Below are positions 7,917 to 17,224 of a DNA stretch of 64,000 nucleotides, one piece after another; the first letter of the stretch is position 1; the number at the start of each line of letters is the position of its first letter. This DNA is from Methanocorpusculaceae archaeon UBA425 (GTDB lineage: Archaea; Halobacteriota; Methanomicrobia; Methanomicrobiales; Methanocorpusculaceae): the NCBI GenBank assembly GCA_002506085.1, contig DAWV01000006.1, positions 111,914 to 175,913 on the forward strand. The letters run 5' to 3'. The notes under the pieces were generated by a model. The model ran no database searches. It was not told where the DNA came from and was given only the letters and a program-made list of their open reading frames with translations. Made by a program: the position numbers and the translations under genes.

Positions 7917-9158
7917 TTAGTCGGTTGACATTGCTTCAACCGGGTTAAGATTCGCCGCTTTCCATGCCGGATACAGACCGGATATGAGGCAGACGAAAAG
8001 ACCAATCAGAATACCAATTGGAACATACATCAGGACACCTACTGAAAGCATGGCTTCGATTGATCCGATCATTCCATAGAGGAACAGAGGAGCTGCCATC
8101 AGTGCAAGAACCGTTCCGATGATTGATCCGATCAGCCCAATCATCCCTGCCTCGTAGAGGAACATCTGCAGAATCTGGCTTCTGAAGGTTCCGATACTTC
8201 GGAGAATACCAACCTCCCGTGTCCTCTCCTTTACACTCATCAGCATCACATTCGTGATGGCCACTGCTGCGACCAGAAGGGAAATTCCACTAATAATGGT
8301 GGTGAAGATAGTAGACATGGACATAATTTCATCGAAGATTTCCATAATCTCATACGAGTTCAGAATGTACACTGTATCATCAGAGTCTTTGTCCTCCTTA
8401 CCGTTCATCTTCTTCTCAATCGCATTATCGATTGCAGTCAGTTCGGTCGGGTCGTATGCCCGGACAATGACTTTATCATAAAGACCATGATTGTCTCCGA
8501 CAATTGCTGTGTAACATTCGATGGATCCTACAACGGCACTATCTGTGGAGAACCCGAAGTTCATCATTCCGGTACTTTCCATGATACCGACAACCCTGCA
8601 CGTTACCTCCTGACCGGTTGAACTGAGCATGGTAATCCGGCTGCCGATACGGAGATCATTATCTTCGGCAAACGTCTCACCGACAATCACATTGGTGGAT
8701 CCGCGGGGAAGGGTTCCTTCGGTCAGTGTCACGAGTGTGTTTATGGCCTCAGAATCCATTCCGGATAACGTGGTCATCGTGGTCTCTTTTCCGATGTAAA
8801 CATACTTCGATGAAGAATACATCGGTATCATATCATACCCGTTTGTAACGGATTTTACGGCTGATTCAATATCTCTCAAATCTTTTGCGGAAAAACCCGT
8901 AGTCGTAGTTCCGTCAATGACTTTTTCTCCAATCGGGGAAATAGTCAGAGTATCCGCCGTATCGGAAATCATCGAGTTCATCTCCTCGGTAAATCCTGCA
9001 CCAATCATTCCCATCGCACAAATGGCAAAAACACCAATGACGATACCGATCATCGAAAGAATGGTCCGGAATTTGTTGAGCTTCAGATTTCTTATCGCAA
9101 GAGAGAGAACTATTGGAGAGTAGAGTCTCTGCCAGAGGGTTTTACGTTCCTCACTCAT
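7917..9158 (-). CDS. MacB-like ABC transporter permease (FtsX domain)
   Basis: Membrane subunit of a MacB/LolCE-type ABC system, which couples cytoplasmic ATP hydrolysis to work on extracytoplasmic substrates rather than classical transport. One N-terminal transmembrane segment (FRTILSMIGIVIGVFAICAM) is followed by an external MacB-like domain of roughly 200 residues. The C-terminal FtsX domain has three membrane segments and the conserved VKERTREVGILRSIG turn. ATG 9158 overlaps the ATPase stop as ATGAGTGA; a TTG two codons upstream is less likely. It is last in a three-gene operon with the ATPase and a surface protein. The substrate is unknown. Confidence 0.88.
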   Translation of the reverse strand: MSEERKTLWQRLYSPIVLSLAIRNLKLNKFRTILSMIGIVIGVFAICAMGMIGAGFTEEMNSMISDTADTLTISPIGEKVIDGTTTTGFSAKDLRDIESAVKSVTNGYDMIPMYSSSKYVYIGKETTMTTLSGMDSEAINTLVTLTEGTLPRGSTNVIVGETFAEDNDLRIGSRITMLSSTGQEVTCRVVGIMESTGMMNFGFSTDSAVVGSIECYTAIVGDNHGLYDKVIVRAYDPTELTAIDNAIEKKMNGKEDKDSDDTVYILNSYEIMEIFDEIMSMSTIFTTIISGISLLVAAVAITNVMLMSVKERTREVGILRSIGTFRSQILQMFLYEAGMIGLIGSIIGTVLALMAAPLFLYGMIGSIEAMLSVGVLMYVPIGILIGLFVCLISGLYPAWKAANLNPVEAMSTD

Positions 9159-9831
9159 TGACAATTACACCGTCCCTTATAATCACGATACGGTCGGCAT
9201 ACTCGGCAGTCGCCGGGTTATGCGTAACCATCACGATTGTTCTTCCTTTGGAATGCAGATCTTTTAAGAGTTCCATAATCTGAGTACTCATTTTGGAATC
9301 AAGATTTCCTGTCGGTTCATCACATAAGAGGAATGTCGGGTCGTTTGCGAGAGCACGGGCTATTGAAACTCTCTGCTGCTGACCGCCGGAGAGTTCATAC
9401 GGGGTATGCTGCATCTGTGCATCCGTCAGCCCGACCATTCTGAGGAGATCTGCGGTACGGGTTGTAGTGTCATGGCGTCCGTATTTCAAAATCAGCGGAT
9501 ACTCAACGTTTTCGTATGCCGTCAGGAGACTGATCAGATTATATTTCTGGAAGATGAATCCGATGTTGTCTCTTCTGTGGATGGTGAGTTCATCATCCTT
9601 CATATCGGACGTTGACATTCCGTTGATTTTGACAATCCCGGAGGTTGGCACGTCAAGGCAGCCAATTATGTTCATCAATGTTGATTTGCCCGAACCTGAC
9701 GGTCCCATAATTGCCACAAATTCTCCGACATGGATGGAAAAATTTACGTGGTTTAGTGCATGAACGTCGCCCGCCGGCATTGGATAGATTTTGGAAACGT
9801 CATGCAGTTCGACCACAGGGATCGAATCCAT
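9151..9831 (-). CDS. ABC transporter ATPase, LolD/MacB type
   Basis: Cytoplasmic nucleotide-binding subunit of 226 residues. It shows Walker A GPSGSGKST, the Q-loop in FIFQKYNLI, the signature LSGGQQQR, Walker B FLLCDEP and the switch histidine in MVTHNP. This is the compact single-domain form that pairs with FtsX-type permeases; the permease overlaps its 3' end. Three bases separate it from the upstream surface-protein gene, so all three are one transcript running leftwards. Confidence 0.92.
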   Translation of the reverse strand: MDSIPVVELHDVSKIYPMPAGDVHALNHVNFSIHVGEFVAIMGPSGSGKSTLMNIIGCLDVPTSGIVKINGMSTSDMKDDELTIHRRDNIGFIFQKYNLISLLTAYENVEYPLILKYGRHDTTTRTADLLRMVGLTDAQMQHTPYELSGGQQQRVSIARALANDPTFLLCDEPTGNLDSKMSTQIMELLKDLHSKGRTIVMVTHNPATAEYADRIVIIRDGVIVNE

Positions 9832-9834
9832 TGC

Positions 9835-11010
9835 TTACTTCCGTGCGAATATTTTACCCTTCTTCCAGGCAACAAAGCCGCCTGCAAGAACGATCAGTAT
9901 GACGATTACAATCAGAATTGTTGCGATCGGACTTGCTTCGCCCGAACTCGCAGAATTTGAAATGGTGTCAGAGACTGAGATAACTTCTTTTTCCGTGTAG
10001 ATATTTCCATTCGTGTCCTTGTAGGTGAAGATCAGGGTTATATTACCGTCAACCGGGTCTTTGAAGGAGAGTTCAAACTCGGAAAGACCGTCTTCATCAA
10101 GGGAACCGACAACGTATGAGGTGTAGGGTCCTGCCTCGGCTGCACCCTCGTAGGTTACAACCAGAGTTTTTGCCGTGGTGAGTCCTGCATTGTTGACATC
10201 ACCAATGATTGTGTAGTAGCCTTTGACGTTCTCCTTTACTTCGATGTTGTTTATGATGAGTTCAGCACCGGTCTTGGAGATTCCTGATTCGAGAGGAACG
10301 GAGATGCTTTCTGTGTGCCAGTTAGCCCCGTTTCTGTATGTTACAACAAAGGTGACTTCAGAGGTCTTGTCTGAGGTGGTAACACTTATCGTAGTGTTTT
10401 TTGCGCTGTTTCCTGAAATTTCGCCAAGGAAGACCGAGGTCTGTTTGGATGTAACGCCATCTCCGGATGCACTTACCTGTACACCTTCGATTTCATTCAT
10501 GCGCGGATTTCCAATGGAAAGAACAACTGTCTGGGTCGTGCCTGCTTCAAAGACATCGGGGCGGCTGATGACTGAAATTACGACACTCTGGTCATCAACA
10601 ATTACAGGGAACGGGTATTTGAGGTAGTCGCCCGCATTCATAAAGTCTACATAAAGAACCGGGTAGAAGGTGCCGGTTTTTCCATCCGAGGTAATCGGAA
10701 GGGACAGCGTAATCGTGTCGCCCGCGCCAACTCCGCCAATCGGGTTTTGATACTGGCTTACGGTTGATGTGATTCCGTCAGCATCTTTGATGTATATCTG
10801 ATCAATCGGAGCAAACGTAGTTCCGGTGTTTTTGAGCGTGACCGTTACGATACCTGATTCGCCAGGCATGAGGGTGTCCGGATACATCGAGAAATCAGTG
10901 ATAACAAACGTTGATTGTGTTTCAGCGGATACTGTTCCCACACTGGACATGGCCAGCACACATATAATTAATCCTGCAAGGATTATTCTAAGAAGATTAT
11001 TTTTGTTCAT
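9835..11010 (-). CDS. Exported CARDB-like surface protein, C-terminal membrane anchor
   Basis: Leads the ABC operon. It has a signal peptide (about residues 1-29, LLRIILAGLIICVLAMSSVG then VSAE). Repeated Ig-like beta domains of COG1361/CARDB type follow (LMPGESGIVTVTLKNTG and similar segments). A C-terminal transmembrane helix (ATILIVIVILIVLAGGFVAW) ends in a basic KKGKIFARK tail, so it should sit outside the cell with its C-terminus inside. In similar archaeal operons such proteins partner the MacB-like permease; binding of a ligand or the cell envelope is inference. On the minus strand a TATA box (ctatttatc) near 11055 and AGGTTT before the ATG support this start. Confidence 0.8.
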   Translation of the reverse strand: MNKNNLLRIILAGLIICVLAMSSVGTVSAETQSTFVITDFSMYPDTLMPGESGIVTVTLKNTGTTFAPIDQIYIKDADGITSTVSQYQNPIGGVGAGDTITLSLPITSDGKTGTFYPVLYVDFMNAGDYLKYPFPVIVDDQSVVISVISRPDVFEAGTTQTVVLSIGNPRMNEIEGVQVSASGDGVTSKQTSVFLGEISGNSAKNTTISVTTSDKTSEVTFVVTYRNGANWHTESISVPLESGISKTGAELIINNIEVKENVKGYYTIIGDVNNAGLTTAKTLVVTYEGAAEAGPYTSYVVGSLDEDGLSEFELSFKDPVDGNITLIFTYKDTNGNIYTEKEVISVSDTISNSASSGEASPIATILIVIVILIVLAGGFVAWKKGKIFARK

Positions 11011-11120
11011 AACAAACCTGAATTTTTTGTTATCTACAATTTGTGGGCAGAGAGATAAATAGTTTCCATGACCCGAAGAAAATACATCTTTATTTACAGG
11101 TAGATTCTTTTGGAAACCAG

Positions 11121-11576
11121 TTATAAACCGGATTTGTCCATTCTATGGATAATATGATTTATTGGTTCAAGTCCTGCTTTTTGAAAAGCCTGCGTGACTT
11201 CTGCCGCGGGCTGATTTCCCCGATAGAAGAGATGTGTCCGGCAGAAACAATCGGAGCATCCGAAGTTTTCAACACCAGGGCCGCCTATGTTTTTTGCGAG
11301 GATGCACTCGAGTTTTTCATCGGTTTTTGCGCAGATTACGTTCGTCAGGGTCACCTCAACGGCTTCCATGAGGTAATCAATATGCCATTTGGGTTTCCGG
11401 TAATGTTCGTGAAAAAATCTGATATGGCGGGTAACACGCGAAAGCCCGCCGGAGCCAAGAGCCGAGCCAACATAGATGTACGAGCCCTCCCGAAATTCTA
11501 TCCTGCCAAGTGCGCCGATACGTATGGTGCAGGGTTTTCTGCATGAAAGAATCAGACAGTAAACTCCTTTATCCAT
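11121..11576 (-). CDS. DUF123 family, GIY-YIG-like (Uri superfamily) protein
   Basis: Small protein of about 151 residues related to the DUF123/COG1833 family, called Uri-superfamily endonucleases because they resemble the GIY-YIG fold. Visible features are MDKGVYCLILSC at the start, GSYIYVGSALGSGGLSRVTRH (the GIY-YIG-like YIYVGSA core), WHIDYLM and several cysteines (GCSDCFC). The chosen ATG 11576 overlaps the stop of the upstream MBL gene; an ATG 45 bases further upstream overlaps that gene much more. Nuclease activity has not been settled for the family, so function is left open. Confidence 0.72.
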   Translation of the reverse strand: MDKGVYCLILSCRKPCTIRIGALGRIEFREGSYIYVGSALGSGGLSRVTRHIRFFHEHYRKPKWHIDYLMEAVEVTLTNVICAKTDEKLECILAKNIGGPGVENFGCSDCFCRTHLFYRGNQPAAEVTQAFQKAGLEPINHIIHRMDKSGL

Positions 11577-12171
11577 ATCGCGGCACTTCGTATTGGGACA
11601 GGAGAACATGGCGTTTTGCATCTTTTACTACAGGTATGCCATGTCCGCACCAAAGTGACCGGACGGGAAGCTCTGCCAGTCGGTTAATTGAGCAGACCAG
11701 CTCCGCATAGTTTCCTGTAGGGAGATCGCACCGCCCGAACGATCCGTTCGGGAAAATCGTATCTCCTGAAATCAGAGCTCCGTCGGATTCTCTGAATAGG
11801 GAGATACTTCCATGTGTATGTCCCGGTGTATAATACACCACAAATTCTCCAACTACGTCCCCGTCCTCCAGGGTTTCTGCCGGACAATTCGGGGTCTGCT
11901 CTCCGAAATGGTTCGAGAGGGAGAGTCCTGCTTCTCTGAAAAGCGGCAGGTCATATTTGCCGATGAAAACGGTTGCCCTGCAGATTTTTGCGATTTCCGC
12001 AACATTTGCCGTGTGGTCAATATGTCCATGGGTCAGGACAATTGTATCAATCTGCTCTTTGAATGGAAGGACTGATTCCACAGATACTCCCGCATCAAAG
12101 AGAATATTCCCGACAACATAGGAGTTTGCCCTCCAGCTGTCGCCCCGGATCCAGATGATGGGGTTATTCAT
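11569..12171 (-). CDS. Metallo-beta-lactamase fold hydrolase, glyoxalase II-like
   Basis: About 200 residues with the binuclear metal motif THGHIDHTAN, a second histidine in YYTPGHTHGS, the bridging aspartate in ISGDTIF and a late histidine in WCGHG. These are the ligands of the glyoxalase II-like MBL group, which hydrolyses thioesters or related substrates. The exact substrate cannot be told. It is transcribed leftwards, overlaps the DUF123 gene, and diverges from thiC across about 78 bp. A possible role in clearing acyl-glutathione-like thiol adducts is speculation. Confidence 0.82.
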   Translation of the reverse strand: MNNPIIWIRGDSWRANSYVVGNILFDAGVSVESVLPFKEQIDTIVLTHGHIDHTANVAEIAKICRATVFIGKYDLPLFREAGLSLSNHFGEQTPNCPAETLEDGDVVGEFVVYYTPGHTHGSISLFRESDGALISGDTIFPNGSFGRCDLPTGNYAELVCSINRLAELPVRSLWCGHGIPVVKDAKRHVLLSQYEVPRYG

Positions 12172-12249
12172 ACAGGATATCTTTGCGACTCTGGTTTAAC
12201 TTTGTTTGTATAACTTATAATGCAAAGCGAAAACAAATAGATAAGAAGC

Positions 12250-13515
12250 ATGCACTCCATCATCCAGAACTGCCTTCACGGAGATTTATCCGGACTTGCC
12301 GATGTCGCAAAATCCGAGAGAATGACAAAGGAAGTTCTTTCCAGAAATATTATCGCCGGTCGGACTATTCTTCTGAAAAATGCGGCACGTGACTATGCAC
12401 CCTGTGCGATTGGGGACGGAACGAACGTCAAGATTAATGTCAATATCGGGACATCCGGCGTGACCTGTGATCCGGCAAAGGAGATAGTGAAAGCTCAGGC
12501 GGCAATCGACAACGGGGCAGATTCGATTATGGATCTTTCAACCGGGGGGGACCTTCCCGCCATCCGAAAAGAGATTCTCAAACTGGGAATTCCTGTCGGC
12601 ACCGTCCCGATTTATGAAGCGGTCCGCCGTGCGGGAAATGTAGTTGACCTAACGGCTGACATTCTCTTCTCAGTGATTCGGGATCAGGCAAAACAGGGAG
12701 TTGATTTCATGACGCTCCACTGCGGGGTGAATCTGGATGTACTGGATGCCCTGAAACTTGACCCGCGTGTGATGGGGGTTGTTTCCCGCGGAGGTTCATT
12801 CCACACTGCCATGATGTTATCGAGCGGCGAGGAAAATCCTCTCTATAAAGAGTATGATTACCTTCTTGAAATCCTCGACGAATATGAAATCACCCTTTCG
12901 CTTGGTGACGGAATGCGCCCCGGAGCATATGTCGATTCGACGAAACTTGCCAAGTCCCAGGAATATCTGACTCTCGGAAAACTCGCCAGACGTGCGAAGA
13001 ACAAGGGGGTCCAGAGAATGATCGAAGGTCCGGGTCACATGGACTACAACGAGATTCCCTATAATGTAAAAATGATAAAGGAAATCACGGATTTCGCCCC
13101 GCTCTATCTTCTCGGTCCATTGGTCACGGACATCGCTCCGGGGTATGATCATATTACCGGGGCAATTGGCGGTGCGGCAGCGGCGGCGGCAGGAGCAGAC
13201 TTCCTTTGCATGGTTTCACCATCCGAACATCTTGCTCTTCCGAATCTGGAGGATATTATTGAAGGAACGCGGGTCTGCAAAATCACCGCACATGTGGGGG
13301 ACCTTTCCCGCAGACGTGACGTCGAAATTCCCCGTCAGCAAAAAATGGCAGAGGCGCGCAAAAATCTCGACTGGCAGGCGCAGTATGATATCTCGTTGTT
13401 TGGCAAACATGCAAAAGAGATTCACGACCGGGACGGGGTCTGTGAAACCTGTTCGATGTGCGGGGACCTTTGTGCAATTAAAATCGTGGAAAAAGCTCTT
13501 CAGAAACAGATTTAA
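12250..13515 (+). CDS. thiC: Phosphomethylpyrimidine synthase (thiamine biosynthesis)
   Basis: ThiC is a radical SAM enzyme that rearranges aminoimidazole ribotide to the hydroxymethylpyrimidine phosphate of thiamine. The 421-residue protein shows NVNIGTSG, DLSTGGD, MTLHCGV, SLGDGMRPG, IEGPGHM and LGPLVTDIAPGYDHI. The C-terminal cluster motif CETCSMCGDLC supplies the [4Fe-4S] cysteines in the ThiC-specific CX2CX4C pattern. A TATA-like ttataatgc lies about 35 bp before the ATG, in a short intergenic region too small to hold a TPP riboswitch. The product is needed for the TPP used by the IorA-like enzyme in this window, among others. Confidence 0.95.
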   Translation: MHSIIQNCLHGDLSGLADVAKSERMTKEVLSRNIIAGRTILLKNAARDYAPCAIGDGTNVKINVNIGTSGVTCDPAKEIVKAQAAIDNGADSIMDLSTGGDLPAIRKEILKLGIPVGTVPIYEAVRRAGNVVDLTADILFSVIRDQAKQGVDFMTLHCGVNLDVLDALKLDPRVMGVVSRGGSFHTAMMLSSGEENPLYKEYDYLLEILDEYEITLSLGDGMRPGAYVDSTKLAKSQEYLTLGKLARRAKNKGVQRMIEGPGHMDYNEIPYNVKMIKEITDFAPLYLLGPLVTDIAPGYDHITGAIGGAAAAAAGADFLCMVSPSEHLALPNLEDIIEGTRVCKITAHVGDLSRRRDVEIPRQQKMAEARKNLDWQAQYDISLFGKHAKEIHDRDGVCETCSMCGDLCAIKIVEKALQKQI

Positions 13516-13543
13516 AAAATATCCTACTTTTTTAGCAATCAAT

Positions 13544-15694
13544 TTACATTATTTCACCGGATGATACAATTCCGGCGATGGTTCCGCAATCCTCCCGGAG
13601 CGGAGAGTTTCTCCACCTGAGAATTTTTTCCGTTCCGTCTTTACAGATAACAAGCCCTTCATACACGTGATTGATATCCGGGATTTTACCTGCAATTATC
13701 TTCTGGAAACCATCAATCCTTTTCTGTCTGACCCGTTCCGGAATGACCGTTGTAAACCAGTTCCTTCCAATCAGCTCGCTTTCCGTGTATCCGAGGAACT
13801 CTGCACCGTATCTGTTCAGCATCTCCACATTTCCTTCACGGTTTACTGCAACCAGCAAAACACCTGCCACATCAAGGTAGGTTCTCGTCCGGTCACGTTC
13901 GTGCTGAAGTTTTTCCTGTACAAGGCAGCGTGATACAACCGTGCTAATCTGGAATGCAGTTGAAAGCAGCAGTGTCCGACGGACTGCGTCAGGGGATAAT
14001 GCCTCTTTTGATCCGAGAATAACGCAGGCAACTGTCCGGCTCTCAAAGACGACGGGAAGTAATACCAGTGATTTTGCATGATCCATCGGGGAGCGGGTAT
14101 TCTCCGGCAGAAGTGTCATTCTGTATTTGTCAAAGATAACCGGTTCTCCTTTCCTGATGATTCTGTCAACAGTCGAATCGGTCTGGATTGCCGGGATGAA
14201 GTGCCCGTTCTTTGCCATATACAGAGTGTAATCATCGAAAATGCTTCTCTGGTATATGCCGACCGCTTCGAATCCTGAAATTTTCGGGAGCATTTCGAGG
14301 AGAGGTTTCCAGATTTCCTGGGTGGCTGACACTCCTTCCAGAATAAAAGCGAGTTCCCGGCTCATCATCTGATGACTGCGGTCCTCCTCATCTTCGGTGA
14401 TATCATTTACTATTGTCAGCAGATACTCACGTTCCACAGAGAGTTTCATGGGTATCACAATAGCAGATATGTATCTGGGTTCGCCGTTTATTACGATGTG
14501 ATCCTCGGGCATACGGACTTGCTCGTTGAATGAAGCCGCAGTATCATGAGCTTCGGTCAGCCGCACGGAACCGATTCCTGCGAGAATCTCTTTTGAGGTC
14601 ATCTTGAGGAGTTCCGCTCTGGATTTCTGCAAAAACCGTTCTGCCGATTTGTTCACGTAATAATATTCACGTGACTGCATGCCGATTACGGTGATTATTT
14701 CCGGCATGTTGTCTATTACTTCGTCAAGGAAACGTTTCCACCGTTTTGCTCCGATTTCGGCATCTCTCTGGTCGGTGACGTCACGAAGGGCTCCGTTATA
14801 TCCAAGGAATAATTCCTCGTCCTCCTCGAGAACAACCGGGGAGCCTGAGAACTCGCAGTAGATTTTTCGACCGTTTTTGCAGATGAAGGGGAATTCCGGG
14901 AGGGTGAATCCGTTTTCACGGGAAATCTCCGAGGAAAGTTCCCAGTCGAACCGGACTGCCGCCCCTGCCGGCATGAATTTCGAGAGCTTCTCTCCAATCA
15001 GTTCTTCCGGGAGATAGCCGGTCACTTTGGTAATCTGGGGGCTGATGTACTGGATGGAAAATGTTTCATCCATTGACCAGATGACATCATGAATAGTTTC
15101 AACAAGGCGCCGGAACATTGCCTCGCTTTGCTCAAGCGCAGCTTCTGCGTTTACCTTTGGCGTCATGTCGTCCCAGACGACCGTAACACCCGGTCTTCCG
15201 TCAGAGAGGACCATCGGGTAAATCCGCTGGTCCAGGAAGCAGTCAGTCCCGTTTTTGAAAAGGCGGAGTTCATTTCTGACCATTTCTCCGCGCAGAGCGG
15301 TTCTGATCTGGTCTGTCAGTACATCTGTGCAGAAGGTCTTACAGGCACTATTATATACATATTTTCCAACTATTTCCCCGGCGTCTGCCGAGAGGAATGT
15401 CAATAGTGCCTCATTTGCCTGAATGACTTTTAAGTCGGCATCGATCAGCAGAACCATCTCGGAGGAGAGATTGAGCATGGCCGAAACGGGAACCCGTTTT
15501 GATAAGAAAAAAACCTTGGCTTTACCAAATGTCCGCATCTCGACTCTGCCGGACATTAGCAGGTTATCCATGTATCGCGCTATCGTATTCCGGTTAAGAT
15601 GCGTTGCGTCGGCAATTTCTGTGACCGACATTCCGCGTGGATTCTCTCGTAAAAGCGTCAGTATTTCGGAGAAATCGCCAGTCTGCTCAACCAT
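13544..15694 (-). CDS. HTH-PAS-PAS-PAS-GAF-PAS signal-sensing regulator, no kinase domain
   Basis: About 716 residues from ATG 15694. The N-terminal winged-helix domain (roughly 8-60: MSVTEIADATHLNRNTIARY) is followed by PAS domains near 70-180, 190-310 and 320-430. A GAF-like region lies near 440-580 and a last PAS near 600-715 (TESELIGRNWFTTV). No histidine-kinase DHp or ATPase motifs follow, so this looks like a one-component transcription factor that senses small molecules, redox state or light. Its ATG is preferred to a frame 17 codons longer because that extension runs into TTGCAC repeats and promoter sequence. The repeats upstream are candidates for autoregulation. Confidence 0.85.
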   Translation of the reverse strand: MVEQTGDFSEILTLLRENPRGMSVTEIADATHLNRNTIARYMDNLLMSGRVEMRTFGKAKVFFLSKRVPVSAMLNLSSEMVLLIDADLKVIQANEALLTFLSADAGEIVGKYVYNSACKTFCTDVLTDQIRTALRGEMVRNELRLFKNGTDCFLDQRIYPMVLSDGRPGVTVVWDDMTPKVNAEAALEQSEAMFRRLVETIHDVIWSMDETFSIQYISPQITKVTGYLPEELIGEKLSKFMPAGAAVRFDWELSSEISRENGFTLPEFPFICKNGRKIYCEFSGSPVVLEEDEELFLGYNGALRDVTDQRDAEIGAKRWKRFLDEVIDNMPEIITVIGMQSREYYYVNKSAERFLQKSRAELLKMTSKEILAGIGSVRLTEAHDTAASFNEQVRMPEDHIVINGEPRYISAIVIPMKLSVEREYLLTIVNDITEDEEDRSHQMMSRELAFILEGVSATQEIWKPLLEMLPKISGFEAVGIYQRSIFDDYTLYMAKNGHFIPAIQTDSTVDRIIRKGEPVIFDKYRMTLLPENTRSPMDHAKSLVLLPVVFESRTVACVILGSKEALSPDAVRRTLLLSTAFQISTVVSRCLVQEKLQHERDRTRTYLDVAGVLLVAVNREGNVEMLNRYGAEFLGYTESELIGRNWFTTVIPERVRQKRIDGFQKIIAGKIPDINHVYEGLVICKDGTEKILRWRNSPLREDCGTIAGIVSSGEIM

Positions 15695-15727
15695 TATACT
15701 TAATTTGGTTGCTGAATTATTAATGCT

Positions 15728-15771
15728 TTGCACAAGGCGGTGCATTGGTGCAAGTCATCAACGCCGTGCAA
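15728..15771. promoter_or_regulatory. Cluster of TTGCAC/GTGCAA elements upstream of the PAS regulator
   Basis: TTGCAC at 15728-15733 and its complements GTGCAT (15740-15745), GTGCAA (15748-15753) and GTGCAA (15766-15771) fall between the regulator start and a bidirectional TATA element. The outer pair extends into GGCG/CGCC. It looks like a multi-site operator; the binding protein is unknown, and the adjacent HTH-PAS product is the obvious candidate. Confidence 0.5.
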
Positions 15772-15777
15772 TGTGAG

Positions 15778-15793
15778 TTATATTTAAATATAA
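15778..15793. promoter_or_regulatory. Palindromic bidirectional TATA element
   Basis: TTATATTTAAATATAA is a perfect 16-bp palindrome. As an archaeal TATA box it could fire leftwards into the PAS regulator and rightwards into the structured non-coding stretch that begins near 15811. Confidence 0.55.
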
Positions 15794-15810
15794 GAATAGC
15801 AAATAGTAAT

Positions 15811-16045
15811 ATAGCAGCCTGTGGGAAGAGCACAGGCGGCAAACAGACCCGTGAACGAATCAGTTCCATAAGATGGAAAAGGAACACCACACACCAGCCT
15901 TTTCCATATGGTATACACCTCACACACACCACACCACCAGTATGTTTGCGGATCTGTTCAATACCAATATAAGGTTAATGACACGTACCACTCTCTCAAA
16001 TCTCTCCCTTTTGTTTTTCCACTTCCGATTGTGAAGTGGAAAAAT
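15811..16045 (+). ncRNA. Candidate small non-coding RNA
   Basis: About 235 bases without a credible protein, framed by signals. The palindromic TATA element ends about 18 bases upstream of the proposed 5' end. A perfect 7-bp hairpin GCCTGTG/CACAGGC (15817-15837) sits at that end. A 12-bp hairpin TTTTTCCACTTC/GAAGTGGAAAAA with a 7-base loop closes the 3' end. An internal GTTCC/GGAAC pair and a CA-rich stretch lie between. It does not match RNase P, SRP or a tRNA. This is inferred from promoter and fold only. Confidence 0.4.
16014..16045 (+). terminator. Long perfect hairpin, probable terminator
   Basis: A 12-bp perfect stem, TTTTTCCACTTC paired with GAAGTGGAAAAA around loop CGATTGT, followed by attttag. 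It lies in the non-coding gap before the SHOCT-like gene. Confidence 0.55.
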
Positions 16046-16219
16046 TTTAGAAAAAACTGATAATTATTGTTCTTTTCTGATTCTATTCTATTTCGTGCTG
16101 GTCAGATTTCCGGGAGTATCGGAAAAGCCGGTCTGCCCTGTTTTATAATTATTTTTTGCAGTGACGAACTTTAACTATTTTCAAAAACCAATGGTATATT
16201 GCTAATTGAGGATTTTTCC

Positions 16220-17224
16220 GTGCGTCACGAAATTCTATATCAGTATGACCTCCCCATCGAGATATTAGACGATATTCCGCGGACCGAAGAGGTATTGAAT
16301 GTCATCTACGCACGGAGTAAGGACAAATTCCTGATTCCCATTCTTTTCACCCGCCTCCGTATGGTGTGGGGGTATCCTGAACGGCAGACCGTGTATCGGA
16401 TTTACGAAATGCATTATATTGACCTGCTTGAAGCTCAGGTCCGTTTTCCAGCAGCGCTTGCTCCGACATTCATCCTGAAAACAGTAAACAATGACCGATA
16501 TATTTTCCACGGAATAAAGAACACAGTGGAAGAAATGCGGGCCGCTCTTCTCACACTTCGCGAGATGATGGTAACAAACGCCGGGGGAAACTGGGGGATC
16601 GCCGTGAAACGCAATCTGCTTATGGAAGAGTATCTTCTGAAAGAAACCGGCGGGGAGTCGCCGGCTCTTCCGGAAACCGGAACCGATGATGTTTTCGAGG
16701 ATGATGTATTCGAAAAACAAACCATTCCCGATACTTCGGAAAAAGAGCTGAACGCTGCCGCAACCGCCTGGGTTTCACGGATGATAGAATCGACCGGTCC
16801 GGTTCCGGAAAAAGTGGAGATACATAAGGAAGTCCCGCTGAATGACGCTGTTGTCTTCAATACCGGTTCCGGAAAGATGAATGACCAGTGGCACGATGAG
16901 GGAAAAGGGGATGCAATGATTCTTCCCGGTGGAGGAAGAACCCGGGTCGGCAGCTCCAAATACAAACATCTCGCCGACGAACATACCTATACACGGGCAG
17001 ATGACGATTCGGTCGTCTATGTCTCCTCCCAAGCCCCGATAATACCGCCCCGCCCCAATCCGCGGACCGTGTCACCGGTGACGCTTGAACCAAAAGAAGG
17101 GCTCGATGATGAGGCGATTGACAAATCCCTTGACGCTCTCAAATACCTGCGCGAAAACGGCATCATTACCGAGGACGAATATAAAAAACGCTGTCTGGTG
17201 CTTTTTAAGAAAACAGGATTATAA
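16220..17224 (+). CDS. Uncharacterised protein with C-terminal SHOCT-like motif
   Basis: About 334 residues, soluble, with no signal peptide. GTG 16220 is chosen because gagga lies 7 bp upstream; a TTG at 16199 would include that site in the coding sequence. The N-terminal 120 residues look like a compact, possibly PH-like domain (RHEILYQYDLPIEIL, RYIFHGIKNTVEEM). The middle is acidic and low in structure. The last 30 residues, LKYLRENGIITEDEYKKRC, form a SHOCT-type short helical pair often found at protein ends and linked to oligomerisation. No function is assigned. It meets the convergent TPR gene with a 6-base overlap. Confidence 0.7.
   Translation: MRHEILYQYDLPIEILDDIPRTEEVLNVIYARSKDKFLIPILFTRLRMVWGYPERQTVYRIYEMHYIDLLEAQVRFPAALAPTFILKTVNNDRYIFHGIKNTVEEMRAALLTLREMMVTNAGGNWGIAVKRNLLMEEYLLKETGGESPALPETGTDDVFEDDVFEKQTIPDTSEKELNAAATAWVSRMIESTGPVPEKVEIHKEVPLNDAVVFNTGSGKMNDQWHDEGKGDAMILPGGGRTRVGSSKYKHLADEHTYTRADDDSVVYVSSQAPIIPPRPNPRTVSPVTLEPKEGLDDEAIDKSLDALKYLRENGIITEDEYKKRCLVLFKKTGL

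Noticed and set aside
12172..12249. TPP riboswitch before thiC
   Set aside because: The gap is only about 78 bases, holds a TATA box and lacks the CUGAGA element.
15873..16040. Short frame of about 55 codons within the small-RNA candidate
   Set aside because: Low-complexity His/Thr-rich product without a ribosome-binding site; structure and promoter fit RNA better.
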